From assembly GCA_964036155.1 (NCBI GenBank), contig OZ038422.1, positions 43,423,201 to 43,487,200 of the forward strand: a DNA stretch of 64,000 nt. Reading direction: 5' to 3'. The notes under the pieces were generated by a model. It was not told the origin of the DNA, searched no databases, and worked only from the letters and a program-made list of their open reading frames with translations. The stretch comes from Diploscapter coronatus (lineage: Eukaryota; Nematoda; Chromadorea; Rhabditida; Rhabditidae). Shown here one piece after another: positions 1-10,085 of this stretch (the stretch's first letter is position 1; every line of letters starts with the position of its first letter). The translations under genes were made by a program, and so were the position numbers.

Positions 1-143
1 AAGAACGGAAAAAGAGAATGAGATCTCTGGGCATGTAACAATTAAAAATAGAAAAAGTCGGATTTCCATGATTTGAGAAATCGTAAATATGATGTAACAA
101 GATCAAAAGGTGAAAATAAAAATTGAAAGAGTTTCGATTAGGT

Positions 144-3100
144 CTAGGTCTTCTTGGATCTGGGTCTCATGTCCTCGAGACATTTGTGCAGAACGATCTT
201 CGAGCCTTGTTGAGCGTTGCCTTCGTGACCCTACAAAGTTGTGTGATTTTTAACTTTGGCCTAACTCTTCGACATTTCAACATCGGCAATTGCTCATTTT
301 TCAAAACTATTAAGATAAACTTTTAGTATTTCCGGTTTCATGTACAACTGCTTATCTTCGCATATGAAAATAGGAAAAAGTATTTCCTACGCTTTTGAGA
401 GAATAAGAATGCGTTCACTTTTTGACGCCGTGTCAATTTAAAAGAAAATAGCGGGTATAAATGAATGAGAACAGAGAAGACAAGTAAACGATGCATTTTG
501 CAAAGTGGAATAAGGTCGAGAAATTTGACAACTCGTGTCGGCACTACCTTTTCTCCTTTTAATGCTATTTTTCATTTTGACATTGACACGATGTCAGAAG
601 TATGAACACACATCCCTATGAAGAATTAGACGTACCTTGCTCCAATCGTATCCCATTGCATAAGCAAGAATGGTGCCGCTTGCATGAATGTGCACACAAG
701 TGATCGGCAGAGGATGTGCTTCTGAGGTCTTCAACTTTGTACGAGCATCCTCAAAAGTGAAACTACTTCCAATCGTTTGCAATGCGCTTTACCTTGTCCC
801 ACATGGAATATCTGCCATCAGAACCACAGGTGATCAGAGTACCGTGCTGGGGATGGAAGGCTATGTCATTCACCTGAACGAAAAATAAGAAACGAATTGG
901 GAATTAATTTGAATTGATATTTTCGATAGAATGAGAGTAGATAAATGAAATGCCAAAAGAAAAATGTACTCTAGCTCCAAAAATATAGTTTTTGATTTTT
1001 AGTTTCGATTATTTCTTCAACTATTCACTTCGCTACTTAATGAGATTTTGTTTTTCGGAACAGGAATGGGAGAAAGTTAAAATTTTCGAAACCGAAATCG
1101 AAAATTCGACCAGGAATTTTTTCCCAGCCCAAATCGAAGCTTTCACCCGCCCCTGCTTCGGAAGTTCTAATGTTCCTTTCGTATCCAGGGCAAGGAGAGA
1201 TAAAATAATTCAAACTCAAAATATAAGTCGTAACTCACAGCGAATATTTCCTGATATCCATTGACGAGTTCGGCAGATCTGTGGCATTTGAAAGTGAACG
1301 TCTCCTTTGTGTTGGAAGTCTCGACCATCTGCACGCCCACGCGACCCTCGATCGAGCCGATCGCGAAGCCACACGGCTGGTTGTCCTTGTTCCGGAAAAT
1401 CGATAGGCAGCGCAGCTAGAAAATAGCATATATCGGAATATTTGACTTTTCATCATTTTACAGTAATACCTATCTATGCGTCTACCCCTCTAGCCTATTT
1501 TAAAAGCCGAACATATCGAATAATAAGCTACCTGATATTTGAGTTGACTCTCGATTTCCTTGACGAACTGCGGTCCTCCTTCCAGATTGTAGATGAAGAT
1601 TTTCTTGCTGGCCAGACCGACTGCAGCCATTGGATACACAACGTCGGCACAGTAGACGCGCTCGGGCAGCTGAAGGACAAATTTCAACGAGATGAAAAAA
1701 ATTGAAACAAGTTTGAATAACTTCGAAGAATTCAATTTCAATTTTCAACGCTGGAGAACTAGGAATTCGGAATTTTCAGCAACTCGGTTAGATGCTCTAT
1801 TATTCCTCAAATGACAGATTACAGAGAGGGGAAAGGAGCACCCGCAAGATTAACCATTATGCCTCTGCGTCTCTGTCCCTCATGTCTTCTTTTTCACCTT
1901 TCGCAGATACGCACTGCACCCCCTCTGCAATCTACCAATTTCAGAGACAATGGAGTAATGCGCCAACTTTAAAGATTTGCAGAAAATGACAAAGTAAACC
2001 AACATCCAACTTGAGCATCATGGTCTGTTTGGGCAGCTGGCGCATGTCCCAGAAACGCAGCGACTTGTCGTACGAACCCGTCATGAGGCACTGGTAATTG
2101 TTGCCTGCAATCCTTGTTTTATTCACTACTTTATCGTCGCTTCCAATCCCATAACACACAACGTCTGAAAATCTTTTTCTCCCTCTTTATTTTTTCATGC
2201 TACTTGTCTCTGGGAGAGAGAAATAGCATGAAAATGAAGAAAGAAAAAGATTTTTTGCTTCTAGGAAGCATAACGAAGTGTGTATGAATTCGATATGGTC
2301 TCACCATTGATCCAGTGACAAGTCTTGACAGGTCCATCGTGAGCGCCAACGACAGCCACCTGATTCGAGGCCAGATCCCACAGACGTACGTCCTTGTCTG
2401 CTGCTGCTATGAACAGACGAGCACCGTCCTGAATTTATTACTTTCAAACTGAATAAACGCATTCATATCAAAATGTTTTGAGTGAACTTTCTCCTCAGAG
2501 ATTAAATACAGTGGCTGTCAAAGCTTGGACACAAATATGATACCTTAGTTTCAGTGATAGATCAAGTTAACCTTAGAAGAAATTCAACTGGAACTTGGTA
2601 GAAATGTCAAATTTTCAATTTTTATTTAAATTAACTCCAGTGAGTGATCGATTCCAGAAATGAAGTTTCTGTTCAAACGTTAGACCGTCACTGTGTTTCC
2701 AATTTTGTTCGTACTTAGCTAGGAACTTAACGAAAAGTATTCCTGGAGAAGAAATATTCTATCGAAAAGTTGCAAGAATGGAGTAATTTTGAATGTTGGA
2801 TAGTTTTATGTCGAATCCTTTTATTTTTGACGTACATCAGTCCACTCGATGTCGAGAATGGGAGCAGGAATGGATTGCTGCGCCTTGCCCTCACACTGTC
2901 CGTTGTCGTTCACCAGCCAAACACGGATCGTCTAAAATATCCATGCGTGTTTTCATGAGGATAAACCAGTTGCGCATTTGTATGGATGACGTTTTGAATA
3001 GGGATTCAGAATGTGTTGATTGTAAATTGGAGAAATTGAAACGGTTTTCCCAATTTATTCTTGTTATAAGCCCCGCCCACTTACTCACCCCATCCCAAGC

Positions 3101-3988
3101 ACCCGCTGCAAGAAGGACCTTCTCAGAAGTGGGAGGACTGAATCTCAGCACCTGCACTGTGTCATCGGGCGAACCATCTACCTGAAAGCATTCAACTATT
3201 AAGAGATATTGCAGACTCGCTGCATGGGGGGCAGTGATGGCACGTTGGCCGAATGGTAGTGTGTTGGCAATAGAACTGCTCTACATATGACTAAGAATAA
3301 ATGCCGATGACGATAGACTCCATGCACCACTCTGAAGAATAGTGTGGAGAAAAATGGGTCATCCTTGTTCCGAGGCTTTTTATCGCGCTGTGTTAATTTC
3401 AGCAAATTTAGCTCGAAGCTGGGAGGAAATAACCTCGATAACAGGTGAAGTTATAAAATTACGATGGTGAAAATCTATGAGAGCGTATCAATTTCAAAAC
3501 CGATTTAAAATGGCTCCTTTCGTTAATTTGATTTTGGAAATGATGCACAACGGTTATCTGATTCGTCTTATCGCTATCGCTGATATAAACTAATTTAAAA
3601 TATAATTCTTCAATGCGCAGACCGAACCTATTGCAATTGGAATTTTCACTTGGGAAGGTTGTAATTGGACAAGCTTTGATTCTTCACCAGAATTCGAATT
3701 GATCATCGTAATTGCGTATTTTTCTTGAAACGAATAAATGTGGAATAACTGCGATTGTTATTCTTGGTTATCCTTGAAAAAAAAAATAAAATTGTCAATT
3801 CAGCAGGATTTTCAGGTTGAAATAAAAAATTTCCATTTGTTCGAAATTTTAATAGAATTCGTTAGACTGACGAGAATGTCATCCGGGGACTGGGATTGCG
3901 TGGTTGTGAGCGTCGTTGCGGGGGAGGCGCTGCCGAAGAGACCACCGGGCTTGGCATTGAACGGGGACGAGGACGAACTCCCAAACAT
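144..3988 (-). CDS. RAE1: mRNA export factor RAE1/Gle2 (WD40 propeller), complete
   Basis: Ten exons: 3988-3872, 3181-3089, 2931-2836, 2428-2305, 2104-2004, 1669-1532, 1415-1239, 873-793, 749-636, 230-144. All phases agree and the joined frame is 375 aa, close to the usual ~370 aa. The start has Gly/Ser/Phe (MFGSSSSP) as in other RAE1 proteins. WD signatures include VRLWDL, LRFWDM and YSMWDK. The segments [13 protein letters not shown] and [10 protein letters not shown] are diagnostic of RAE1, and the C terminus ends in a basic PRSKK. RAE1 is a seven-bladed propeller that binds the GLEBS motif of NUP98 at the nuclear pore and acts in mRNA export and spindle assembly. The ATG lies two bases after a TTTCAG acceptor, which fits trans-splicing. 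The phosphatase gene lies upstream on the same strand. Family assignment is very secure; the donor after exon 5 (GTTGGT) is weak but forced by phase. Confidence 0.95.
2168..2256. repeat. Imperfect hairpin in RAE1 intron 5
   Basis: An arm beginning AAATCTTTTTCTCCCTC is repeated in reverse complement about 50 bases later, around a short loop. It lies in the intron between the exons ending at 2305 and starting at 2104. It is probably a small inverted-repeat element or a remnant of one. No coding potential was seen. Confidence 0.55.
2519..2693. mobile_element. Small Tc1/mariner-like MITE in RAE1 intron
   Basis: The segment starts CAGTGGCTGTC next to a TA and ends GACCGTCACTG, so the ends are degenerate inverted copies. 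The left end resembles the end of a second, longer element at 21111-21641 (CAGTGGCGGTC read inward from its right end). TA flanking and CAGTG ends are typical of Tc1/mariner-derived MITEs. There is no transposase; the right-hand TA has changed to TG. Confidence 0.5.
3182..3871. other. RAE1 intron 1, no gene seen
   Basis: A 690-base intron between the short N-terminal exon and the first WD exon. Around 3239-3340 there is a weak tRNA-like stretch (a TGGCCGAATGGTA A-box-like start), but no convincing cloverleaf or B box. No other feature was seen. Confidence 0.4.
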
Positions 3989-5144
3989 CTCTGAAAAAAA
4001 GATGATAGATTAGAAAAGAAAATCTAAATGATAAATAAAAAACAAAATCTCAAGGTTAAAATAACCTAGTAAGTAATGAAAAATGATGTTCTGTCTTCCC
4101 AAAGATAAAATCTATTTATTGAATAAGTAAAAATATTGAACGGAAAACACGAAATGAACGATACTTTCATATGGCGAATACATGTGTCTCTGTTTAAAAA
4201 TGTATGGAATGATTGAAGAATTTAGAGTTGACGAAATATATTCGAATACATTTGGGTACTTATCATTGTGCTAGAGTTATGACGAAATTTTCGAAAAAAA
4301 AAAGAAAGTAAATTAAGCGTTCCTTTCAATTTTAGCCATTTCTCTAACGCGATAATTGCTTTATCATGTCGCACAAAAATACTCGCTTCTTCAAAGTTAA
4401 AAGTAGTGTGACATGATAAAATACCAAGACCGAATAAGAACAACAATGAAACATCGAGTCTTAGGTAAATAAGAAATTGAACCATTCCCAAATATATAAT
4501 GCCGATCGAAAATAAGTAATCGGACATAATAACGAAATACGTAAATTGAAAGTCGTTGTAGTTCCATGAAATTAGAAATCAGATCCAAAGAAATAACTGG
4601 ACTTGCAAAGATAAAAAGAAAATAGAATCATCACTCTGAAGAAGTTACACGGAAAAACGATGATACGGATTTGTATCACAGAATTAAAGCATTTTACCCT
4701 AAACCATACAAACGCGTCTTCCATTATTTAGAATTTTCAAAACCGAAAGAAAGGAGTTTTCAGATTGCATTGTTTGAATTGGAAGAAAATGACAATGCAA
4801 CTCAAATTTCCTCTTTACAACACAGAAAATGTAGTTCACGAGTTTGACAAAAGCATTTAAAATGTGGATAGATGGGTAAAAATTACAAATGAGCAAAAAG
4901 AAACGAAATCAGAACCGAGTTCTTTCCTATGCAACACTCTCACAGACAAGCACTTATTATGAATAGGCGTTTACGTTCTTCTAATATCATTCAAACACAT
5001 TTCACAGAAATTATTGAACTTGACAAAATTTCTGGGCAATGAAGTGGACGACACGAATATTTTGCGTCTGAATCGCAAAGAAATAAAGACGTCTTTGAGC
5101 AAATTTTCTTCGAGATTCAGATACTTTTAAAACGGAATTCATAC
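3989..5144. other. PTP 3' region and RAE1 upstream region
   Basis: No coding exon was found. On the minus strand the first clear AATAAA after the phosphatase stop is at 4120-4115, about 124 bases before the RAE1 splice-acceptor-like site (AG at 3992-3991). That would give the phosphatase a ~1 kb 3' UTR and an operon-like intercistronic gap. A short imperfect hairpin (ATCATGTC arms) lies near 4360-4420. Confidence 0.4.
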
Positions 5145-8100
5145 TTACCTTCTATAGAAATAAGAAGCAGCAACTATAGCAGCGGAGGCAGTAGCGATGC
5201 TGCCGAGGACGAGCTGAGTGGGCGACAGGCCGTACATTCTGAATCCTTCCAGACCCAACCACCTGCCGATCAAATCCCCCGTCCCATCTTCCTGCTCGTG
5301 TAGTCTTTTCTCGTGCTCTCTCGATTTAGCCAACATCGATTCTATCATCTGCTTCCTGAAATACACATATGTAAGGGAAAGAACTCTTCAAGAACTCTAT
5401 CGCCTGAAATCTCATGAAATAATATAAAAGAGAAAAGAAGTCTTGTCATGTCACGAGATTTTCTAGATTCTTTTAAGCTACTGTTAAAATGTGAATCTCG
5501 AACCACAGAAATTAATGCTTGCAAATATGAGGATCTGTGAGAAGTGAGCACAAGAAATCGCACAGAATTATGAAATAAGGGAGTACAAGATAAGTATGGG
5601 TTTTACCTTCGATGAAATTAAATTGAAAAGGAACTAAAATAATTGAAAATCTATTGTAACTGCTGAAGTTAAGCCAGTGCATGGAGTGAATGGCTGGATA
5701 TGCCGGCCGGGAATAGAAACTAGAAGAGCAAGTGGGCGGGGCATCTCGACTGATCTGTCTGTCTGTGTTTTCGTCTCTGATTGTCCATTCACAACTCGGC
5801 AGGTCGAGATCTAGAACATGGGTGGCTAACAAATCGAATTCGCTCACAAAATTATCTCACATCTTAATTTTTGTATCGTTGATTCTCAAATTCTTGATCG
5901 TAATTTCAACCAAAAAGCGTGCCTATAAATTTAAGTCATTGTCTCGTTCGGACAAATCCTTCAACTCTTTCATCGAAAAGTAGAGACGAAGAAGAAAAGT
6001 GTTCTTTAGTCTAAGGAATGAAACATTTCTCCTTCTTCCCTCTAAACAGATTTCTCAAAACGCGACTTGCAAATCGCCCCGCAGAAAAAAATAGTACACC
6101 TTTCCCCGAGAGATTAAGAAGATACGCTCTTTTTCTATCTCTATGACACATTATTTTTTGCGGATCGAGTTTTGAGAAGTCTGCCTGTAAATTGGCGTTA
6201 TCGTTGATATGTGATTCCGCACATTGCAAAATTTTACGAAGGAGACGGAGGTTCGTGTGCTCAAAACAATATTCAGTTTATTAGGAAAAGGCTCAAAATA
6301 TCATTACTAAAACTTGTTTGTCTGAGAATCAACGTTACAGTGAATTTTGCAAAATGAAATAAAGGAATTCTAGCCAGGGATTAGGCAGAAGGTTAGGTTT
6401 TAGGAATCTGAAATGAAAATGAAAACACAATACACGATCAGCTCACAACGACAAAACTTAATGAAAGGAAAGAATTACGGTAAGGCTGAAACCGCGCTGG
6501 TCTGATCGTATATCGGAGAAACGGGGATATAAAAGGAGGACTAGAACAGCCTAGAATGTGTTGAAATTTAATTAGAAAGATAGACGGGGAAATGAAACGA
6601 GAGTGAAAATATTGGGTTCGAAAGAACATTTAGCAAAACGGGTCTAATATTTTCACTCATAGGGTAAGGGTGAGAAGATGAGATTGGAGATTCACACATT
6701 CACAGTCACATCACAAAACCCAGTCGTGGCCCACCTCTTGGCAATATCGTCTTCCCTATCCCCACTCGACTCCGAACGACGCTTCTTGTCCGAACTCGTG
6801 TGAGCAGTCCTGAAGACAGAAAGATAAATTCCTAGAAAGGACTTTGCTTTCTTTCGACGAAATTTACGTCTATAAGTATCTTATCTTTTAGAATGATGTT
6901 TTTCGTTATTAAATGCTCTTATGTGTTGCAAGTTTGAGAAATCTTTGCGCATAATTCTGCTCAAAACGAGAGGAAAACATGCATGAAGAATATCAACAAT
7001 CGATGTTCAACATGCTCAGCAGAGCTGAGACGAAGTTTGAAATTTTCAAATTCGAAGTCGAAGTCGAAATCGAAGTTGGCTTCTCAAAATTTTCGAAGTC
7101 GAAGTTGGCTCAAAAACCCTCGAAGTTTCGACTTTCGAAGTCGAAGTCGAAACTTCGTCTCAGCTCTGATGCTCAGATAAAGTATTTTAAATCTATAAAC
7201 ATCATTGTCCAGACTTGCAACGCAATGCAGAGAGAATAAGAAAACGATCACGTTTGAAATACAAAATCTTACTTCTCCGTAACAATGCCCGATTGCTCAG
7301 TCCCAACCTTGATCCGCCCATTCTTCTCCTTCTCAGCCTCATCCCCAACAGACTCAATCGTTTTTGCAGTCCCAGACCCATTCGCAGCAGCAGCAGTGGC
7401 CGTCTTCTCGAGATGCGTCAGAATCGAGGCCCAGGCGAATCGAAGTTGTTGCGGAGTTTGAATCAGTCCGCAGCGCATCTTCCGCATGTCGCTCACCAAG
7501 CCGGGAATGTCAATTTTCGTCTCAGCCACTCCACTATCCAACTGAAATAAGGAAAATCATTCTCTACAAATTCGTTTTTAAAAAATCATACCAGTTTCAT
7601 AACGACGTCAACGAGAACAAAAGTGCCAGTTCTTCCTGAAATTATCGAGATTGAACGAACGTATTAGAATGTCCTAATTCACTATGGAAATGCTCGAAAC
7701 TATTTTCCATGCATTTTAAAATTTCTCTATATACTAGATGATAATTGGAAAAGACATAAATTCAAAAAAAAAAAAAAAAGTAGAGAAAGTGAAAACTGGC
7801 TTACCAATTCCGGCAGAACAATGGACAACGACGGGAGGGTCGTCGACAAAATTGGAGAGGACGTTGAGATTGCGGATGTAAGCGAGCAGGGACAGGAACT
7901 TGCCTGTGGAAGGGGGGACTCCGTGATCCGGCCACAGAGTGTACTGGATGTGATGCACTTCGCGAGCATCTGAAATATATTTATGAGCATAATCCTTATT
8001 CAGACGTAGGCACTCTTCTGCCAAAAAATATAGAGGAAGGGATACGAAAATCAGTTTTTTTTAATAAAAAGTCGATACATAGTGGAATATGCAACAAGAC

Positions 8101-9668
8101 TTTCATAGAATATTTTGGCTGAAGAGTTCACGCTCGAACGAACGGGTCCCTTAAGTCCTGACTAGATTTGTTTTCATTTGAAACTCTTAATGATATGAGA
8201 TAATTGACCATTAAGAAAGGGTCATGATGGTGAATTCATACATTTTTCCAAAAATAACTCATTGTTTAGCTCAACGTTTACTCCACAATTAGCGGAAACT
8301 TTCTGCGAGAGAACGCATTAGTTAGTTTTGATAAATGTTTACCATCGACTCCCTTCTTCTTCAACTCGAGCATTCGGTGCACAAATCCATCGTTGTTCTT
8401 CGAGTCCTTGCAGGCAATGCTGAATGGACCGTGCTGCAACTCTGTCGAGGCTGTGGGGAAATATTCGTAGCATCTAAAATCAGAACATGAAAGCCTAAAA
8501 AAGATATTGCATTTTCAAAACAGTGAGATTGAGATGGAAAATTGTTTTCAAATTCGATTTTTTTACGAATAGCGTGCCATATATGGTCTTAAAAGTCTCA
8601 TCCTGCATTTATGTTAACTATGCTCAGAGAAAAAGAAAATTGTCTTTTTTCCTTACTACTTTAGTAATTCAGAAATCATCAACCTCGCAACTTGAAGAAA
8701 TAGTATGTAGAAGTGAGCGTGAACTTCGCCTAGCATTTTCTACTCTCCTAATCTTACATGCTATTTCGTTAAGTTGCGAGATTTTCGAATACCCCATTTT
8801 AATCCTACATCTTCAAAAGGATAAAGCTTGTAAGGTCGTGCATATCGAAATTTACTTGATCATTCCTCCTTCGACGATGCGATTGAGCATGATGATGGCA
8901 GGTACTCTGTAGTCCCACACCATTTGCCAGAAATCAGTCGAAGTCTCTTTCAGAGGTCCCTGAATGAATGGACTCATCCGCATATTAAGGAATTGAATTT
9001 ACCTGTGCAAGGATGTAGGATCTGCCAACAGAATCGATTCTGAGAGGTGAAGCGTTGATGTAGTCCGTGTGGGCTTTGCTCTCTGCTCCTTCGGTCAGTT
9101 TGATGCGGTTGTGATCGTCTGAAATCCATCTCATTTCAATCTGATTATGACAGGGTTTATTTTTCATAAATCTCTATATTCAGTCTAAATTTGTGAAAAG
9201 CTAAGAAAAGCTTCAAGTGAGTTCGGCAAGAGCGAAAAGAACCTACAAGGCAGCACATCGATGTATCGATTCTTGTCGAAATTCTCGGACTTCCTCGCCT
9301 CGTCGAACGAATAGCGATTGTCCTCGATCGACTCGACCATTTGGTTGTGCATTTGCTGCAAATTGACGGGTTTCGATAATCAGTCAAATTGAAGAGTCAA
9401 TTTCCTCGAAAAATTTCGAAAAGTTGATTTGGTGAAATTTCTCATGGAAAAATACTTATCGTTCAGCTCAAATGAACCAAATTGGGTTATTTTTATTACT
9501 AATCAAAATCAAAAAATGCTTTCATCATTGCAAGAGTACAACAAATTCAAAACTCTTTCTTTAGGGATTTAAACTCACCGTGAAGAGTCTGTTCCACCCA
9601 TAAGAGCTGGCTTCAATTTGGTCGAAGGCCTCTTTGAGAGTCCGAAGCACGGTCCGTTCACCGCTCAT
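5145..9668 (-). CDS. PTPN1/2: PTPN1/PTPN2-type protein tyrosine phosphatase with tail anchor
   Basis: Ten exons: 9668-9579, 9355-9247, 9118-9003, 8959-8856, 8473-8343, 7969-7805, 7635-7592, 7541-7273, 6809-6735, 5355-5145. They give 437 aa, like human PTP1B and TC-PTP. Catalytic features: NRYIDVLPYDHNRIKL, YINAS, TLWPDHGVP (WPD loop Asp), and the P-loop HCSAGIGRTG, split by an intron inside Gly-Arg. GLIQTPQQLRFAW carries the conserved Q-loop. After the catalytic domain comes a Lys/Arg-rich and charged linker, then a hydrophobic stretch of about 18 residues (VLGSIATASAAIVAASYF) ending in RR. This is the layout of the ER-anchored forms of PTPN1/PTPN2. The enzyme dephosphorylates receptor and JAK/STAT-type phosphotyrosine proteins. 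The start is five bases after a TTTGCAG acceptor. The stop codon overlaps a perfect splice-donor consensus (see findings). Confidence 0.93.
5356..6734. other. Large last intron of the phosphatase gene
   Basis: A 1379-base intron before the tail-anchor exon. No exon could be supported in it. Its size next to the membrane-tail exon would allow an alternative terminal exon, but none was recognised. Confidence 0.4.
7020..7168. mobile_element. MITE with perfect 19-bp terminal inverted repeats and internal GAAGTC repeats
   Basis: The left end CAGAGCTGAGACGAAGTTT and the right end AAACTTCGTCTCAGCTCTG are exact reverse complements. The interior is a run of diverged TCGAAG/GAAGTC hexamers, so the whole element can fold on itself. 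It sits in the phosphatase intron between exons 8 and 9. It has no coding capacity and is presumably non-autonomous. Confidence 0.75.
8683..8782. repeat. Inverted repeat in phosphatase intron
   Basis: CTCGCAACTTGAAGAAATAG on the left is mirrored by CTATTTCGTTAAGTTGCGAG on the right, with near-complementary inner sequence. It is a ~100-base hairpin in the intron between 8474 and 8855, probably a small MITE. Confidence 0.6.
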
Positions 9669-10085
9669 TCCTTCTGCAAACAAGAACATTCAAATCGATC
9701 GAAAAATGGCGGATAATATCGAATTGATTTCGAAATTGGGCGAATGTTTCCGGCAGTTTAACGAACAAGTCTCGTTCGAGTGAGTGAGAGGCAAGGGGAA
9801 TTTCACCTGAATGTGGGTCTGTGAAGGCTGCTCGAAGCCAGATAGGGCACAGCGACAGGACAACGAGCAGATGAAATTGAAAATGGTAACAGAACAGAAT
9901 CGTTGCAAAATCGAGAAGAGCGAGGGGAGGAACTAAGAAATGAGGCGAGTGGCGGATGCATTTGCAGCGGAGCAGAGCGATGTCTCGCTCCAGTCACACT
10001 TCTTTCGCTCTTCACTCAATTTCTTTTTCTCTTCCCAAAATTCTCTGCTAGTTTCGACCGTTGCAAATAACCTCTGTCTCCCAAA
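9669..10085. promoter_or_regulatory. Divergent promoter between phosphatase and LTV1
   Basis: 417 bases separate the two start codons, which point away from each other. The region must hold both promoters and 5' leaders. An acceptor-like TTTGCAG stands five bases before the phosphatase ATG. No TATA box or named factor site was recognised. Confidence 0.5.

Noticed and set aside
3239..3340. tRNA-like stretch (TGGCCGAATGGTAG) in RAE1 intron 1
   Set aside because: No full cloverleaf, anticodon loop or GGTTCGANTCC B box could be drawn; at most a decayed tRNA-derived repeat.
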